Below, in pieces: positions 7,310 through 16,023 of a stretch of 64,000 bases of DNA (positions are counted from its first letter, which is position 1; every line of letters starts with the position of its first letter). Location of the stretch: the NCBI GenBank assembly GCA_025465095.1, contig JAODME010000012.1, positions 124,001-188,000 of the forward strand. Direction: 5' to 3'. The notes below the pieces were generated by a model. That model saw only the letters and a program-made list of their open reading frames with translations, did no database searches and was not told where the DNA came from. The stretch is from Microbacteriaceae bacterium. Lineage in GTDB: Bacteria; Actinomycetota; Actinomycetes; Actinomycetales; Microbacteriaceae. A program made the position numbers and the translations under genes.

Positions 7310-8623
7310 TTATCTGTTCGCTTCCTTCGAGGGGCGGTCGGACGGTTGCGGGTCGCGGTGACCCGAGTTCTGTGGCTCGCTCGCCGTCGGGGCGCCGACC
7401 TGATCGCTCCTAGCCTCACCGCGTGGCTCCCGCGCCGCGTGCGACACCACCCCCGCGACCGCGACGAGGACCAGCACCACGAGCATCCCGTTCAGGACGC
7501 CGAAGCCTTCGGCGAGGAATCCGATCACCGGGGGACCGACGAGGAAGGCCATGTAGCCGATCGTCGCGACGACGCTCACGCGACCGGCAGCCTTCTTCGG
7601 ATCGTCCGCCGCTGCAGACATCCCGACCGGGAAGCCGAGCGAGGCGCCCAGACCCCACAACACAACGCCGGCAATCGCGATCCAGACGATCGGCACGAAG
7701 ATGAGCAGGAGCAAACCGATCGCCGCGAGGACCGCCGAGCCCCGCAGCACGGGCACTCGCCCGAACCGATCGAGGATCGGTACGCCGGCGAGGCGTCCGA
7801 CGGTCATCGCCGTCACGAACACGCCGAAGACCACCGCTCCCGTTCCCGCATCGGTGCCGTGGCCGTTGACCATCGCGTAGGCGAGCCAGTCATTGGCGGA
7901 GCCCTCGGCGAAGGCCATGCCCAGGACGATGAGTCCGATGAGCAACGTGCTTCCGTCGCGCCAGGCTCCGAGTCGTTCGCGCCAGCTCTGCGCAGGGGAC
8001 TCCTTCGTGTGATGATCCTCGACGATCACGGTTTCCGGGACCAGGTGGCGCACGGTGACGAAAGCGGCCGCGATCATGAGCACGGCGAGAGCACCGATGT
8101 GCACGTCCAGCGGGACGGCCAGGAACTCGGCCAGTGCGCCGAGCGCCGCGCCGAGCATCGTTCCGATACTGAAGAAAGCGTGGAAGACGGGCATGATCGT
8201 GCGTCCGAGCGCGCGCTCGTTGGCCGCGCCGGACACGTTCATGGCGACGTCGCAGATCCCCATCGAGGCGCCGTAGACCATGAGTCCGATGAAGGAGACC
8301 GCGAACACCTGCAGGGTAGTGGCACCGAACGCGGCGAGGCTGATTCCGAGCGGGGCGCCGACGAGGGTCCAGGTGATGATGGTGCGGGCGCCGAACCGGG
8401 CGACGAGGTGTCCGGATGCGACCAGCCCGACGATGGATCCGACGGCCAGGCCGAACAGGAGAATGCCGAGCTGGTCAGCGCGGAGCCCAAGCGACTCACT
8501 CACGGCCGGAACCCGAGCGGCCCAGCTCGCGAAGCCGAGCCCGCACAGGCCGAAGACCGAGAACAGCGCGTTGCGCCACCCGGTCAACTGGCGTCGAGTG
8601 AGCGGAGTTGCGGTTCTCGACAT
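7310..8623 (-). CDS. MFS transporter
   Basis: 437 residues with about 12 hydrophobic segments and the cytoplasmic loop signature RFGARTI after TM2 (a variant of the MFS A motif). The central loop around residues 195-220 is polar (VIVEDHHTKESPAQSWRERLG). It resembles the fucose-permease-like/FHS branch, annotated in many actinobacteria only as MFS. The C-terminal tail is hydrophilic and Arg/Ser rich. It is transcribed ahead of nucS with no gap between the two genes. No substrate can be assigned. Confidence 0.87.
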   Translation of the reverse strand: MSRTATPLTRRQLTGWRNALFSVFGLCGLGFASWAARVPAVSESLGLRADQLGILLFGLAVGSIVGLVASGHLVARFGARTIITWTLVGAPLGISLAAFGATTLQVFAVSFIGLMVYGASMGICDVAMNVSGAANERALGRTIMPVFHAFFSIGTMLGAALGALAEFLAVPLDVHIGALAVLMIAAAFVTVRHLVPETVIVEDHHTKESPAQSWRERLGAWRDGSTLLIGLIVLGMAFAEGSANDWLAYAMVNGHGTDAGTGAVVFGVFVTAMTVGRLAGVPILDRFGRVPVLRGSAVLAAIGLLLLIFVPIVWIAIAGVVLWGLGASLGFPVGMSAAADDPKKAAGRVSVVATIGYMAFLVGPPVIGFLAEGFGVLNGMLVVLVLVAVAGVVSHAAREPRGEARSDQVGAPTASEPQNSGHRDPQPSDRPSKEANR

Positions 8624-8624
8624 G

Positions 8625-8638
8625 GGTTAACGGTAACC
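8625..8638 (-). promoter_or_regulatory. Leaderless promoter -10 and overlapping inverted repeat for the MFS-nucS pair
   Basis: On the minus strand TACCGT (8630-8635) ends exactly 6 bases before the ATG at 8623. The same bases lie inside an inverted repeat, GGTTA at 8625-8629 and TAACC at 8634-8638 around a 4-base centre. A protein bound here would cover the -10 and start codon. Confidence 0.5.
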
Positions 8639-8776
8639 GGCGCGGGTGCTGCTCGTGCACGGCATCCGCCCACCGTTCCAGAGGCGTGTCATCGCACATG
8701 GGGTGCTACGTCGCCGGGCATCAGCGAAGACTGACCTCCTGATGCTGAACGGCCGGAGAGAAGTCGAGCCGAGGCG

Positions 8777-10093
8777 TTAGCGCACGCCGGTCACGATCCA
8801 GCGGGTGCCGCGGGCGCGCAGCCCGAGCGTGACTGCCCGTGCGCCGATGTAGCCGAGCCCGAACGAAGCCCACAACGCCGTCACGCTGCCGCTCGAGGCG
8901 GCGATCGTCAGGAGCGGCAGGTACATCGCGAGGTTCCCGAACCCGCTCACCGCGAGGTAGCGCGCGTCGCCCGCGCCGATCAGCACCCCGTCGAGCACGA
9001 AGACGTAGCCCGCGATCGGCACCCCGAGCGCCATCACGAGCAGGACGACGGTGAGCGCCAGGTGAATGTCGTTGTCGCTCGTGAAGACGGGCCCGGCGAA
9101 CGGCGCGATCGTGGCGAGCAGCGCGCCGAGCGCGAGCCCGCTCACGATCCCGAACCAGACGAGGCGACGGGTGATCGCGCGCACCCGGGGGACGTCGGAG
9201 GCACCGAGCCCATGCCCGACCATCGCCTGCCCGGCGATCGCGAGCGCGTCGAGCGCGAACGCGAGGGTCGCGAAGATCGTGAGCGCGATTTGCAGCGTCG
9301 CGAGGGCGGTGACGCCGAGGTCGGTTCCGACGAAGACGGTGGCGAGCATAGCGAGGCGGAGGCTCGCGGTGCGAAGCAGCAGCCAGCCGCCGGATGCCGC
9401 GGCACCGGTCACCCCGGACAGCCCTGGCCTCAGCGACACTTCCGCCACGCGCGCCGCCCGCACCGCAATGACGACGTACACCCCTGCCATGCCCCATTGC
9501 GCGACCACTGTTCCGACAGCGGAGCCGGAGATGCCCCAGCCGAACCCGTAGATGAACAGCGCGTTGAGGAGGGCGTTGGCGAGGAACCCGAAGCCGGCCA
9601 CGACGAGCGGCGTCCGGGTGTCCTGAAGACCGCGCAGCAGTCCGGTCGCCGCGAGCACGAGCAGCATCGCGGGCAGGCCCCAGAGCGAGATCATGAGGTA
9701 GGTGGTGGCGGCGGCCGTGACATCCGGTCCAGCCCGGAAAAGCGACACGACCGCGGGCCCGGCGAAAAGCCCCGCGCCGAGCACCGCCGCGCCGATCGCG
9801 ATGCCGAGCCAGAGGCCGTCGATTCCGGCGCGGACGGCGCCGGGCAGATCGCCGGCCCCGAGTCGCCGCGCGACCGTCGGCGTCGTCGCGTAGGCGAGGA
9901 AGACGAGCAGGCCGACCACCGTCTGCAGGATGGCGCTCGCGATACTCAACCCGCCGAGCGGAACCTCGCCGAGATGCCCGACGAGAGCCGTGTCGGTGAG
10001 CAGGAACAGCGGTTCAGCCACGAGGGCGCCCAGCGCGGGCACGGCGAGGCGAAGAATCTCACGGTCCAGCGGGTTCCGGGCTGACAGTTTCAC
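8777..10093 (-). CDS. MATE family (DinF-type) efflux transporter
   Basis: 438 residues with about 12 membrane segments. MATE hallmarks include EPLFLLTDTALVGHLGEVPLGGLSIA near the N-terminus, the pseudo-symmetrical second half starting around AGQAMVGHGLGASD, and FLAYATTPTVARRLGAGD. MATE pumps extrude cationic compounds in exchange for H+ or Na+. GTG 10093 is preferred because TATCGT lies exactly 6 bases upstream; the reading frame stays open another 18 codons but has no start signal. A weak hairpin (GCATCAG/CTGATGC, 8718-8745) follows the stop. Confidence 0.92.
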   Translation of the reverse strand: MKLSARNPLDREILRLAVPALGALVAEPLFLLTDTALVGHLGEVPLGGLSIASAILQTVVGLLVFLAYATTPTVARRLGAGDLPGAVRAGIDGLWLGIAIGAAVLGAGLFAGPAVVSLFRAGPDVTAAATTYLMISLWGLPAMLLVLAATGLLRGLQDTRTPLVVAGFGFLANALLNALFIYGFGWGISGSAVGTVVAQWGMAGVYVVIAVRAARVAEVSLRPGLSGVTGAAASGGWLLLRTASLRLAMLATVFVGTDLGVTALATLQIALTIFATLAFALDALAIAGQAMVGHGLGASDVPRVRAITRRLVWFGIVSGLALGALLATIAPFAGPVFTSDNDIHLALTVVLLVMALGVPIAGYVFVLDGVLIGAGDARYLAVSGFGNLAMYLPLLTIAASSGSVTALWASFGLGYIGARAVTLGLRARGTRWIVTGVR

Positions 10094-10099
10094 GGGTTC

Positions 10100-10105
10100 A
10101 CGATA
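10100..10105 (-). promoter_or_regulatory. Leaderless -10 (TATCGT) of the MATE gene
   Basis: TATCGT on the minus strand, then 6 bases, then the GTG at 10093. Confidence 0.55.
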
Positions 10106-10151
10106 GCCGCGCGCAGGGACGCGGCAACCCGGCTGGAGGCGCACCAAGGCC

Positions 10152-10157
10152 TAGGCT
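10152..10157 (+). promoter_or_regulatory. -10 element (TAGGCT) of the M13 peptidase gene
   Basis: TAGGCT ends 8 bases before the ATG at 10166; no Shine-Dalgarno sequence is visible in between, suggesting a near-leaderless transcript. Confidence 0.4.
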
Positions 10158-10165
10158 TGGCTCCC

Positions 10166-12148
10166 ATGAGTGTCGACATTTCCTTCCCCTCCGGCATCGA
10201 CAGTTCGGAGCTCGACCCCACGATCCGCCCCCAGGATGACCTCTTCCGGCACGTCAACGGGAGGTGGATCGACCGCACCGAGATCCCGTCCGACAAGGCC
10301 AGGTGGGGCTCCTTCTACCTGCTCGCAGAGGCTGCGGAGAAGGCCGTGCAGGACATCATCATCGAGGCGCAGGACGCCGCGCCCGGCAGCGAGGAGCGCA
10401 AGTTCGGCGACCTCTACGCAAGCTTCATGGACGAGGCGAGGGTGCAGGAACTCGGGGCAGCGCCACTGAAGCCGCTGCTCGCCGAGGTGGCAGAGGTTCG
10501 CGACATCCGGGGCCTGCTGCAGACCCTCGGCCGGCTCGAGCGCAAGGGCACGAGCGGATTCTTCCGGCTCTTCGTGGACAATGACCCCGGCAGGCCCGAC
10601 CGATATCTGGTGTTCCTCGAGCAGGGCGGGCTCGGCCTGCCCGACGAGTCGTACTACCGGGAGGAGAAGTTCGTTGACGTGCGCTCGAAATACGAGTCGT
10701 TCCTCGAGACGATGTTCCGTCTCGCGGCTCAGAGCGAGCCAGAGCGAGCGGATGCCGCTGCGCGCGCAAAGCACGTTGTCGAGCTCGAGACAGCCCTCGC
10801 CGCCCACCACTGGGACAACGTGCGCACGCGTGACAGCGAGGCGACCTACAACCCGATGGAGTGGGACGCGGCGGCCGCGCTCGCGGCGGGGATCGACCTC
10901 ACCCTGTGGCTCGAGGCGATGCACGTGCCGTCCGGCGCGCTCGCCGAGGTAGTCGTGCGCGAACCGAGTTTCATCGAAGGGCTCGCGGCGGAGTTGAACG
11001 ACGACCGCCTTGAGGCCTGGAAGGACTGGCTCGCCTGGCAGGTGATCCGCTCGAACGCGGCCTACCTGTCTGATGAGTTCGTCGAAGCGAATTTCGACTT
11101 CTACGGCCGCACTCTGACCGGCACCCCTACCCTCCGGGCCAGGTGGAAGCGTGCCGTCTCGCTTGTCGAGAACTCGCTCGGCGAAGCCGTCGGTCGCATC
11201 TATGTCGAGCGCCACTTCCCGCCCGCGGCTAAGGAGAGCATGGACGTGCTCGTCGACCACCTCGTCGAGGCGTACCGACAGAGCATCGCCGCGCTCGCCT
11301 GGATGACGGATGACACGCGCCACCGCGCTCTCGACAAGCTCGAGAAGTTCACGCCCAAGATCGGGTTTCCCGTCAAGTGGCGGGACTACGGCTCACTGGA
11401 CATCGACCCTGCCGATTTGCTCGGTAACGTGCGCGCCGCGAATGAGTTCGAATTCCAGCGCGAGCTCGGCAAGATCGGCAAGCCGCTCGACCGCGACGAG
11501 TGGTTCATGACCCCGCAGACGATCAACGCCTACTACAACCCCGGCTTCAACGAGATTGTGTTTCCGGCCGCGATCCTGCAGTACCCCTTCTTCGACGAGG
11601 CGCGGGATGCCGCGGCGAACTTCGGCGCGATCGGCGCGGTCATCGGTCACGAGATCGGCCACGGGTTCGATGACCAGGGCTCGAAGTACGACGGCGACGG
11701 CTTGCTGACCGACTGGTGGACAGAGGCCGATCGGAGGTCGTTCGAGCAACTCACCGGCGCACTCATCGACCAGTTCAACGAGCTCGAGCCGGCGCAGGCG
11801 CCTGGCCAGAAGGTCAACGGCGCGCTCACGATCGGCGAGAACATCGGCGATCTCGGCGGGCTCGCGATCGCCTGGAAGGCCTACCTCCTCTCGCTCGACG
11901 GTAGCGAGCCGCCGGTCATCGAGGGGCTCACCGGGGCGGAGCGGTTCTTCCTCTCCTGGGCGCAGGCCTGGCAGATCAAGGCCCGCGACGAGGAGGTGCT
12001 GCGCCTCATGACGATCGACCCGCACTCGCCGAACGAGTTCCGGTGCAACCAGATCGTGCGCAACATCGACGAGTTCTACGAGGCCTTCGGCGTGACCGAG
12101 GGTGACGCGCTGTGGCTCCCGCCGAGCGAGCGCGTGACGATCTGGTGA
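10166..12148 (+). CDS. pepO: M13 family zinc metallopeptidase (PepO/neprilysin type)
   Basis: 660 residues. The zinc motif is HEIGH (His495, Glu496, His499, in AVIGHEIGHGFDDQGSKYD), and the third ligand is Glu558 in GENIGDLGG. The S1' substrate-binding NAYY motif (TINAYYNPGFNEIVFPA) is present. The N-terminus (IRPQDDLFRHVNGRWID) is that of the mature peptidase domain; no signal peptide or membrane anchor precedes it, so this is a cytosolic or non-classically exported oligopeptidase like other actinobacterial M13 enzymes. Its TGA shares one base with the ATG of the downstream serine hydrolase gene. Confidence 0.95.
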   Translation: MSVDISFPSGIDSSELDPTIRPQDDLFRHVNGRWIDRTEIPSDKARWGSFYLLAEAAEKAVQDIIIEAQDAAPGSEERKFGDLYASFMDEARVQELGAAPLKPLLAEVAEVRDIRGLLQTLGRLERKGTSGFFRLFVDNDPGRPDRYLVFLEQGGLGLPDESYYREEKFVDVRSKYESFLETMFRLAAQSEPERADAAARAKHVVELETALAAHHWDNVRTRDSEATYNPMEWDAAAALAAGIDLTLWLEAMHVPSGALAEVVVREPSFIEGLAAELNDDRLEAWKDWLAWQVIRSNAAYLSDEFVEANFDFYGRTLTGTPTLRARWKRAVSLVENSLGEAVGRIYVERHFPPAAKESMDVLVDHLVEAYRQSIAALAWMTDDTRHRALDKLEKFTPKIGFPVKWRDYGSLDIDPADLLGNVRAANEFEFQRELGKIGKPLDRDEWFMTPQTINAYYNPGFNEIVFPAAILQYPFFDEARDAAANFGAIGAVIGHEIGHGFDDQGSKYDGDGLLTDWWTEADRRSFEQLTGALIDQFNELEPAQAPGQKVNGALTIGENIGDLGGLAIAWKAYLLSLDGSEPPVIEGLTGAERFFLSWAQAWQIKARDEEVLRLMTIDPHSPNEFRCNQIVRNIDEFYEAFGVTEGDALWLPPSERVTIW

Positions 12149-13044
12149 TGCCGACCCAGGAACGTCGGGAGCGGATCAGGACGGCGCGGCTCGGCCGCCA
12201 TCGCGGACCAGACGGTCGGGAGCACTTCGGTGCCGGCTTCGACGCCCTCGGCACGCTCGCCTACGCGGGCGCTCGCGTTTCGGCGAACGTGGTGGACCTG
12301 CAGTCGGGCATGACCCTCGTCTCGGTGGACGACCGGATCGTGTTGCCCACGGCGAGTGTCGGCAAGATTCTCCTCCTCATCGAGGTGTCCGCGCGAATGA
12401 CCGCGCAGGAGGTCGTCGGGCTGGGGATCCTCGACAGAACGACCGAGGACGAAGTCGCTGATTCCGGAATCTGGCAGCACCTTCAGGCCCCCTCGCTGCC
12501 CATGGTCGACGTCGCCGCGCTGGTCGGCGCGACGAGCGACAATCTCGCCACCAACGTGCTGCTGCGCAAGGTCGGACTCGACGCCGTGCGGGCGCGCACG
12601 GAGTCCCTCGGGCTCGTGCGCACGGCGCTGCTCGACATCGTGCGCGACGAGCGGGGACCGGATGATGCACCTCAGCTGTCGGTCGGTTCCGCCGCCGAGC
12701 TCACATGGCTGGTCACCGCCCTCTGCCGTGGCCAGGTCGTCGACCAGGTCACGAGTCAGCGGGTGCTCGGTTGGCTCAGCAGCAACGTGGACCTCTCGCT
12801 CGTCGCGAGCGGCTTCGGTCTCGATCCGCTCGCCCATCGAAGCGCCGACCACGGCATCCGGCTCATCAACAAGACCGGGATAGATCAGGGCGTTCGCTCA
12901 GAGGTCGGGCTGCTGAACGGTCCGCGGGCGGGGGTCGCCTACGCTCTCACGATCCAGTTCGCCGACACCTCGCTGTCGGCGCGGCTTGCGGTGCACGACG
13001 CGATGCGCGTGTTCGGGCTCGACCTGCTGGAGTATGTGGCCTGA
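12148..13044 (+). CDS. Class A beta-lactamase-fold serine hydrolase without signal peptide
   Basis: 298 residues from the ATG that overlaps the M13 stop by one base. The fold motifs are clear and fall at the class A standard positions by simple counting: Ser70-x-x-Lys73 (ASVGK), Ser130-Asp-Asn132 (TSDN) and Lys242-Thr-Gly244 (NKTG). The general-base ExxLN motif near 166 is not recognisable (LDIVRDERG there). No signal peptide or lipobox is present. It may therefore be a penicillin-recognising or peptide/ester hydrolase acting in the cytosol rather than a resistance enzyme. Translational coupling with the M13 peptidase suggests joint action in peptide turnover. Confidence 0.88.
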   Translation: MPTQERRERIRTARLGRHRGPDGREHFGAGFDALGTLAYAGARVSANVVDLQSGMTLVSVDDRIVLPTASVGKILLLIEVSARMTAQEVVGLGILDRTTEDEVADSGIWQHLQAPSLPMVDVAALVGATSDNLATNVLLRKVGLDAVRARTESLGLVRTALLDIVRDERGPDDAPQLSVGSAAELTWLVTALCRGQVVDQVTSQRVLGWLSSNVDLSLVASGFGLDPLAHRSADHGIRLINKTGIDQGVRSEVGLLNGPRAGVAYALTIQFADTSLSARLAVHDAMRVFGLDLLEYVA

Positions 13045-13093
13045 GGCTGCGTCACGGAACGTCGCGAGTGCCCGACAACGCGACGGAGAAGAG

Positions 13094-13474
13094 TTACCGC
13101 CCGCGGCGCCCTTCGAGTCGTCGTGCGCAGTCGATGCAGTGCTCGGTGGCGGGGCGAGCCTCGAGCCGGTCCCGGCCGATGTCCGCGCCGCAGCTCAGGC
13201 ACACACCGTAGCTGCCGTCGGCGATGCGCTCGAATGCGCGATCGAGCGCCCTCGATTTCGCGGCGAGCTCACGGTGCAAGCCGGAGATCCGCGACCACTC
13301 GACCGAGAGAGTCGGACCGTCCGGGTCGTGCTCGTCGTCGGCGGTGCTCTCGCCGCGGGCCTCGCGCACGTCCTCGAGGGCGATGGTCAGCATCCGCAGC
13401 TCGGCGGAGCGTTCGGCCCGTTGCTTGCGGAGCAGTCGTTCGAAGTGCCGCAGCTCGGCGGGCGCGAGGCTCAC
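13094..13474 (-). CDS. DksA/TraR-family C4 zinc-finger protein
   Basis: 126 residues from the GTG at 13474; a longer form from the ATG at 13546 (150 residues) is possible but would overlap hemA by 68 bases. The N-terminal two thirds are a charged helical hairpin, as in the DksA coiled coil. The C-terminus is a four-Cys zinc finger, CLSCG...HCIDC, preceded by IADGSYGVC. DksA-like proteins enter the RNA polymerase secondary channel or act as zinc-dependent regulators. It lies directly behind hemA on the same strand and ends 49 bases from the convergent hydrolase gene. Confidence 0.82.
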   Translation of the reverse strand: MSLAPAELRHFERLLRKQRAERSAELRMLTIALEDVREARGESTADDEHDPDGPTLSVEWSRISGLHRELAAKSRALDRAFERIADGSYGVCLSCGADIGRDRLEARPATEHCIDCARRLEGRRGR

Positions 13475-13478
13475 CCGC

Positions 13479-14804
13479 TCAGGAGGCGCTGGCTTCGCCG
13501 AGCCCGACTCCCGGTCCGCGCCCGATGTCGGCGTGGGTCGCGTCATCCGGAACCGGTAGCACCGCGGCGGGCGTCACCATGGAGGGAACGACGCCGAACA
13601 GCGCCGCTAGTCCTTCCGTGAACGCCTGACCGTCGCCCGATCGCGCCAGCTCCCTGGCCCGCACCGAGGGTGTGTGCAGCAGTACCCCGGCGAGATGACG
13701 GAGCGCAGACTCGGTCTCGGGGGTCGAGTCGCCCCGCCTTCTCGCCCGATCGATCTCCGCATCGAGCAGGTCGAACACATGGCGGCGCAGCGCGACGACC
13801 GCCGGGGCTATCGCCTGCTCCGCCTCTGCCGCGGTGAACTCGGCGGCCGCCTGGCCGACCACGGTTCGAGCGTCCTCGGTGGCGACCCGTTCCTCCAGCG
13901 GCGCGTGCAGGCTGATGGTCTCGAGGTCGAGAAGTTCGATGCCGTCGATCGCGCTGACGGCGGGATCGACGTTGCGCGGCAGGCCGAGGTCGATCACGAG
14001 CTTGCGGCCGGAGTCCTCGAGCAGGTCAGGGGTGAGGATGTGGTTTTCGACTATCGTGCACGTGAGAATGACGTCGGAGGCGGTGATGGAACCGGCGAGA
14101 TCCGTGGTGGGGCGGATGCCGCGACCGAGCGCGAATTTCGCGGCCCGCCCCGACGGCGAGAAGACGGTGATGTCGGTCGCGCCCTTGTCGCGCAGCGCCG
14201 CGAGCGAAGCCCCGGCATAGGAACCCGTGCCGATCATCAGCACACGCGTCTGCGACCAGTCGGTGACCCGGCTCGAGGCCAATTCGAGGGCGAGGCGCAC
14301 GAGCGAACGCCCCGCGGTACCGACGGCGGTGCTCGTCTTGACCGCGCGGGACGTGGTCGAGGCGCGCTGGAACAGCTGCTCGAGCCCGGATGAGGTCGTG
14401 CCGGCGATCCGTGCCTGCTCGAGCGCTCGGCGCACCTGGCCGGAGATCTCATCCTCGCCGACGACGACGGACTCGAGTCCTGACGACACGGCGAACAGGT
14501 GGGTGACAACGTCGTCGCCGGTGAGCACCGTGACCGAATCGAGCAGGGCATCCGCGGCGACACCGCTCGCCGAGCTCATCGCCTCGACGGTGGCCTCGAC
14601 TGTCTGTCCTGTCGTGGCTGCGCTCGCCCGATCCTCGACCTCGAGGTAGGCCTCGAAGCGATTGCAGGTCGCAAGCACGACCGCCCCGCTCACCGCGTCA
14701 TTTCCCGCCACGAGACCTTCCGCCGCGGACTGTGCGCCTAGGGAGAGCTTCTCGAGAAGGTCGAAGCTCGCGTTCCGGTGGTTGGCGGTCAGGCAGAGAA
14801 GCAC
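13479..14804 (-). CDS. hemA: Glutamyl-tRNA reductase
   Basis: 441 residues. It reduces glutamyl-tRNA(Glu) to glutamate-1-semialdehyde, the first committed step of heme synthesis. The active-site Cys47 is in [13 protein letters not shown] (family pattern TCNR-E-Y), the [13 protein letters not shown] segment is typical, and the NADPH domain has [17 protein letters not shown]. The dimerisation helix region follows, with a Pro/Gly-rich tail. It is transcribed away from the hemE-to-hemL operon, so the first enzyme is separated from the rest. A TACCAT hexamer exactly 6 bases before the GTG marks a leaderless start. Confidence 0.95.
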   Translation of the reverse strand: MLLCLTANHRNASFDLLEKLSLGAQSAAEGLVAGNDAVSGAVVLATCNRFEAYLEVEDRASAATTGQTVEATVEAMSSASGVAADALLDSVTVLTGDDVVTHLFAVSSGLESVVVGEDEISGQVRRALEQARIAGTTSSGLEQLFQRASTTSRAVKTSTAVGTAGRSLVRLALELASSRVTDWSQTRVLMIGTGSYAGASLAALRDKGATDITVFSPSGRAAKFALGRGIRPTTDLAGSITASDVILTCTIVENHILTPDLLEDSGRKLVIDLGLPRNVDPAVSAIDGIELLDLETISLHAPLEERVATEDARTVVGQAAAEFTAAEAEQAIAPAVVALRRHVFDLLDAEIDRARRRGDSTPETESALRHLAGVLLHTPSVRARELARSGDGQAFTEGLAALFGVVPSMVTPAAVLPVPDDATHADIGRGPGVGLGEASAS

Positions 14805-14810
14805 GGATCA

Positions 14811-14816
14811 ATGGTA
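14811..14816 (-). promoter_or_regulatory. Leaderless -10 (TACCAT) of hemA
   Basis: TACCAT on the minus strand, a 6-base gap, then the GTG at 14804. The divergent hemE start is only 77 bases away and has a weaker CAGACT hexamer 6 bases before its GTG, so both heme promoters share this short region. Confidence 0.55.
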
Positions 14817-14881
14817 ACTCTCGCATCTGGAAGCGGGGTACGAGCGGGGGACACCCGTCATTCGGCTGGCAGACTGGTCGC

Positions 14882-15940
14882 GTGAACCTGCCTGCCGATC
14901 ATCCGCTCGTCGACGGACGTACCGATTCGTCCCCCCTCATCCGCGCCTATCGTGGCGACCGTCCAGACACCACCCCCGTCTGGTTCATGCGCCAGGCCGG
15001 CCGCTCGCTGCCGGAGTACCGTGAGTTGCGTGTCGGCACCGCGATGCTCGACGCATGCCTCGACCCCGAGCTGTCGAGCGAGATCACCCTGCAGCCCGTG
15101 CGCCGGCACGGGGTCGACGCCGGCATCTTCTTCAGCGACATCGTCGTGCCGCTGCGGCTTGCGGGCGTCGATGTGGATATCGTGGCCGGGCGCGGTCCCG
15201 TGCTCAATGCCCCGATCCGCACGGCAACGGACGTCGCGGCGCTTCGTCCGCTGGACCCCTCGGCCCTCGCCCCGGTGGCAGCCGGAGTCGCACGCACGGT
15301 CGCACAACTGGGCACGACCCCGCTGATCGGATTCGCCGGGGCTCCGTTCACGCTCGCCGCCTACCTCGTCGAGGGTGGTCCGTCGAAGGACCACCTGCGT
15401 GCGCGCACGATGATGCACGCTGACCCGGACACATGGAACGCCCTGATGACCTGGGCCGCCGACGTCACCGGAGCATTCCTCCGCTGCCAGATGCTCGCCG
15501 GCGCGAGCGCCGCACAACTGTTCGACTCGTGGGCCGGGTCCCTGTCGCTCGCTGACTACACGGCGAACGTCGCGCCGTATTCGGCGAGGGCGATTTCCCA
15601 TGTGAAGGACCTGGGGCTGCCGATCGTGCACTTCGGCGTCGGCACCGGAGAACTCCTCGCGGCGATGCGCGACATCGGAGCGGATGTGGTCGGCATCGAC
15701 GACCGCATCCCGCTCGACGAGGGCATCCGTCGCCTCGGCGGCACCGTACCGGTGCAGGGCAACATCAATCCGGCCATGCTCGCCGCGCCCTGGCCGGTGC
15801 TCGAGGGGCACGTGCTCGACGTCCTCGAGCGCGGGAGATCCGCTCCGGCGCACATCGTCAACCTCGGGCACGGCGTGCCCCCCGAGACGGACCCGGACGT
15901 GCTCTCCCGGATCGTGGAGCTCGTGCACGCGGCAGCCTGA
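14882..15940 (+). CDS. hemE: Uroporphyrinogen III decarboxylase
   Basis: 352 residues. It removes the four acetate carboxyls of uroporphyrinogen III to give coproporphyrinogen III. The N-terminal signature PVWFMRQAGRSLPEYRELR is exact, and DIVVPLRLAGVDV, GFAGAPFTLAAYLVEG, FDSWAGSLS and the C-terminal NLGHGVPPETDP follow. The GTG at 14882 is taken as start because the conserved core starts ~30 residues later and CAGACT lies 6 bases upstream. It heads the plus-strand heme operon. Confidence 0.96.
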   Translation: MNLPADHPLVDGRTDSSPLIRAYRGDRPDTTPVWFMRQAGRSLPEYRELRVGTAMLDACLDPELSSEITLQPVRRHGVDAGIFFSDIVVPLRLAGVDVDIVAGRGPVLNAPIRTATDVAALRPLDPSALAPVAAGVARTVAQLGTTPLIGFAGAPFTLAAYLVEGGPSKDHLRARTMMHADPDTWNALMTWAADVTGAFLRCQMLAGASAAQLFDSWAGSLSLADYTANVAPYSARAISHVKDLGLPIVHFGVGTGELLAAMRDIGADVVGIDDRIPLDEGIRRLGGTVPVQGNINPAMLAAPWPVLEGHVLDVLERGRSAPAHIVNLGHGVPPETDPDVLSRIVELVHAAA

Positions 15941-16023
15941 GCCGACCGCGGCTCCGCCGCACCGTCAGGATCGAGGCGGTTAGTGGTGATGACCCGCCGG
16001 CTGTCGGGTGGAATCATGGTGCT

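Noticed and set aside
7253-8734. A 493-codon open frame on the plus strand, and similar long antisense frames over most genes (for example 3069-4157 and 14858-15928 on the minus strand)
   Set aside because: They lie opposite genes with clear family motifs, encode His/Asp/Arg/Gly-rich sequences with no recognisable domain, and arise because stop codons are rare in GC-rich DNA.
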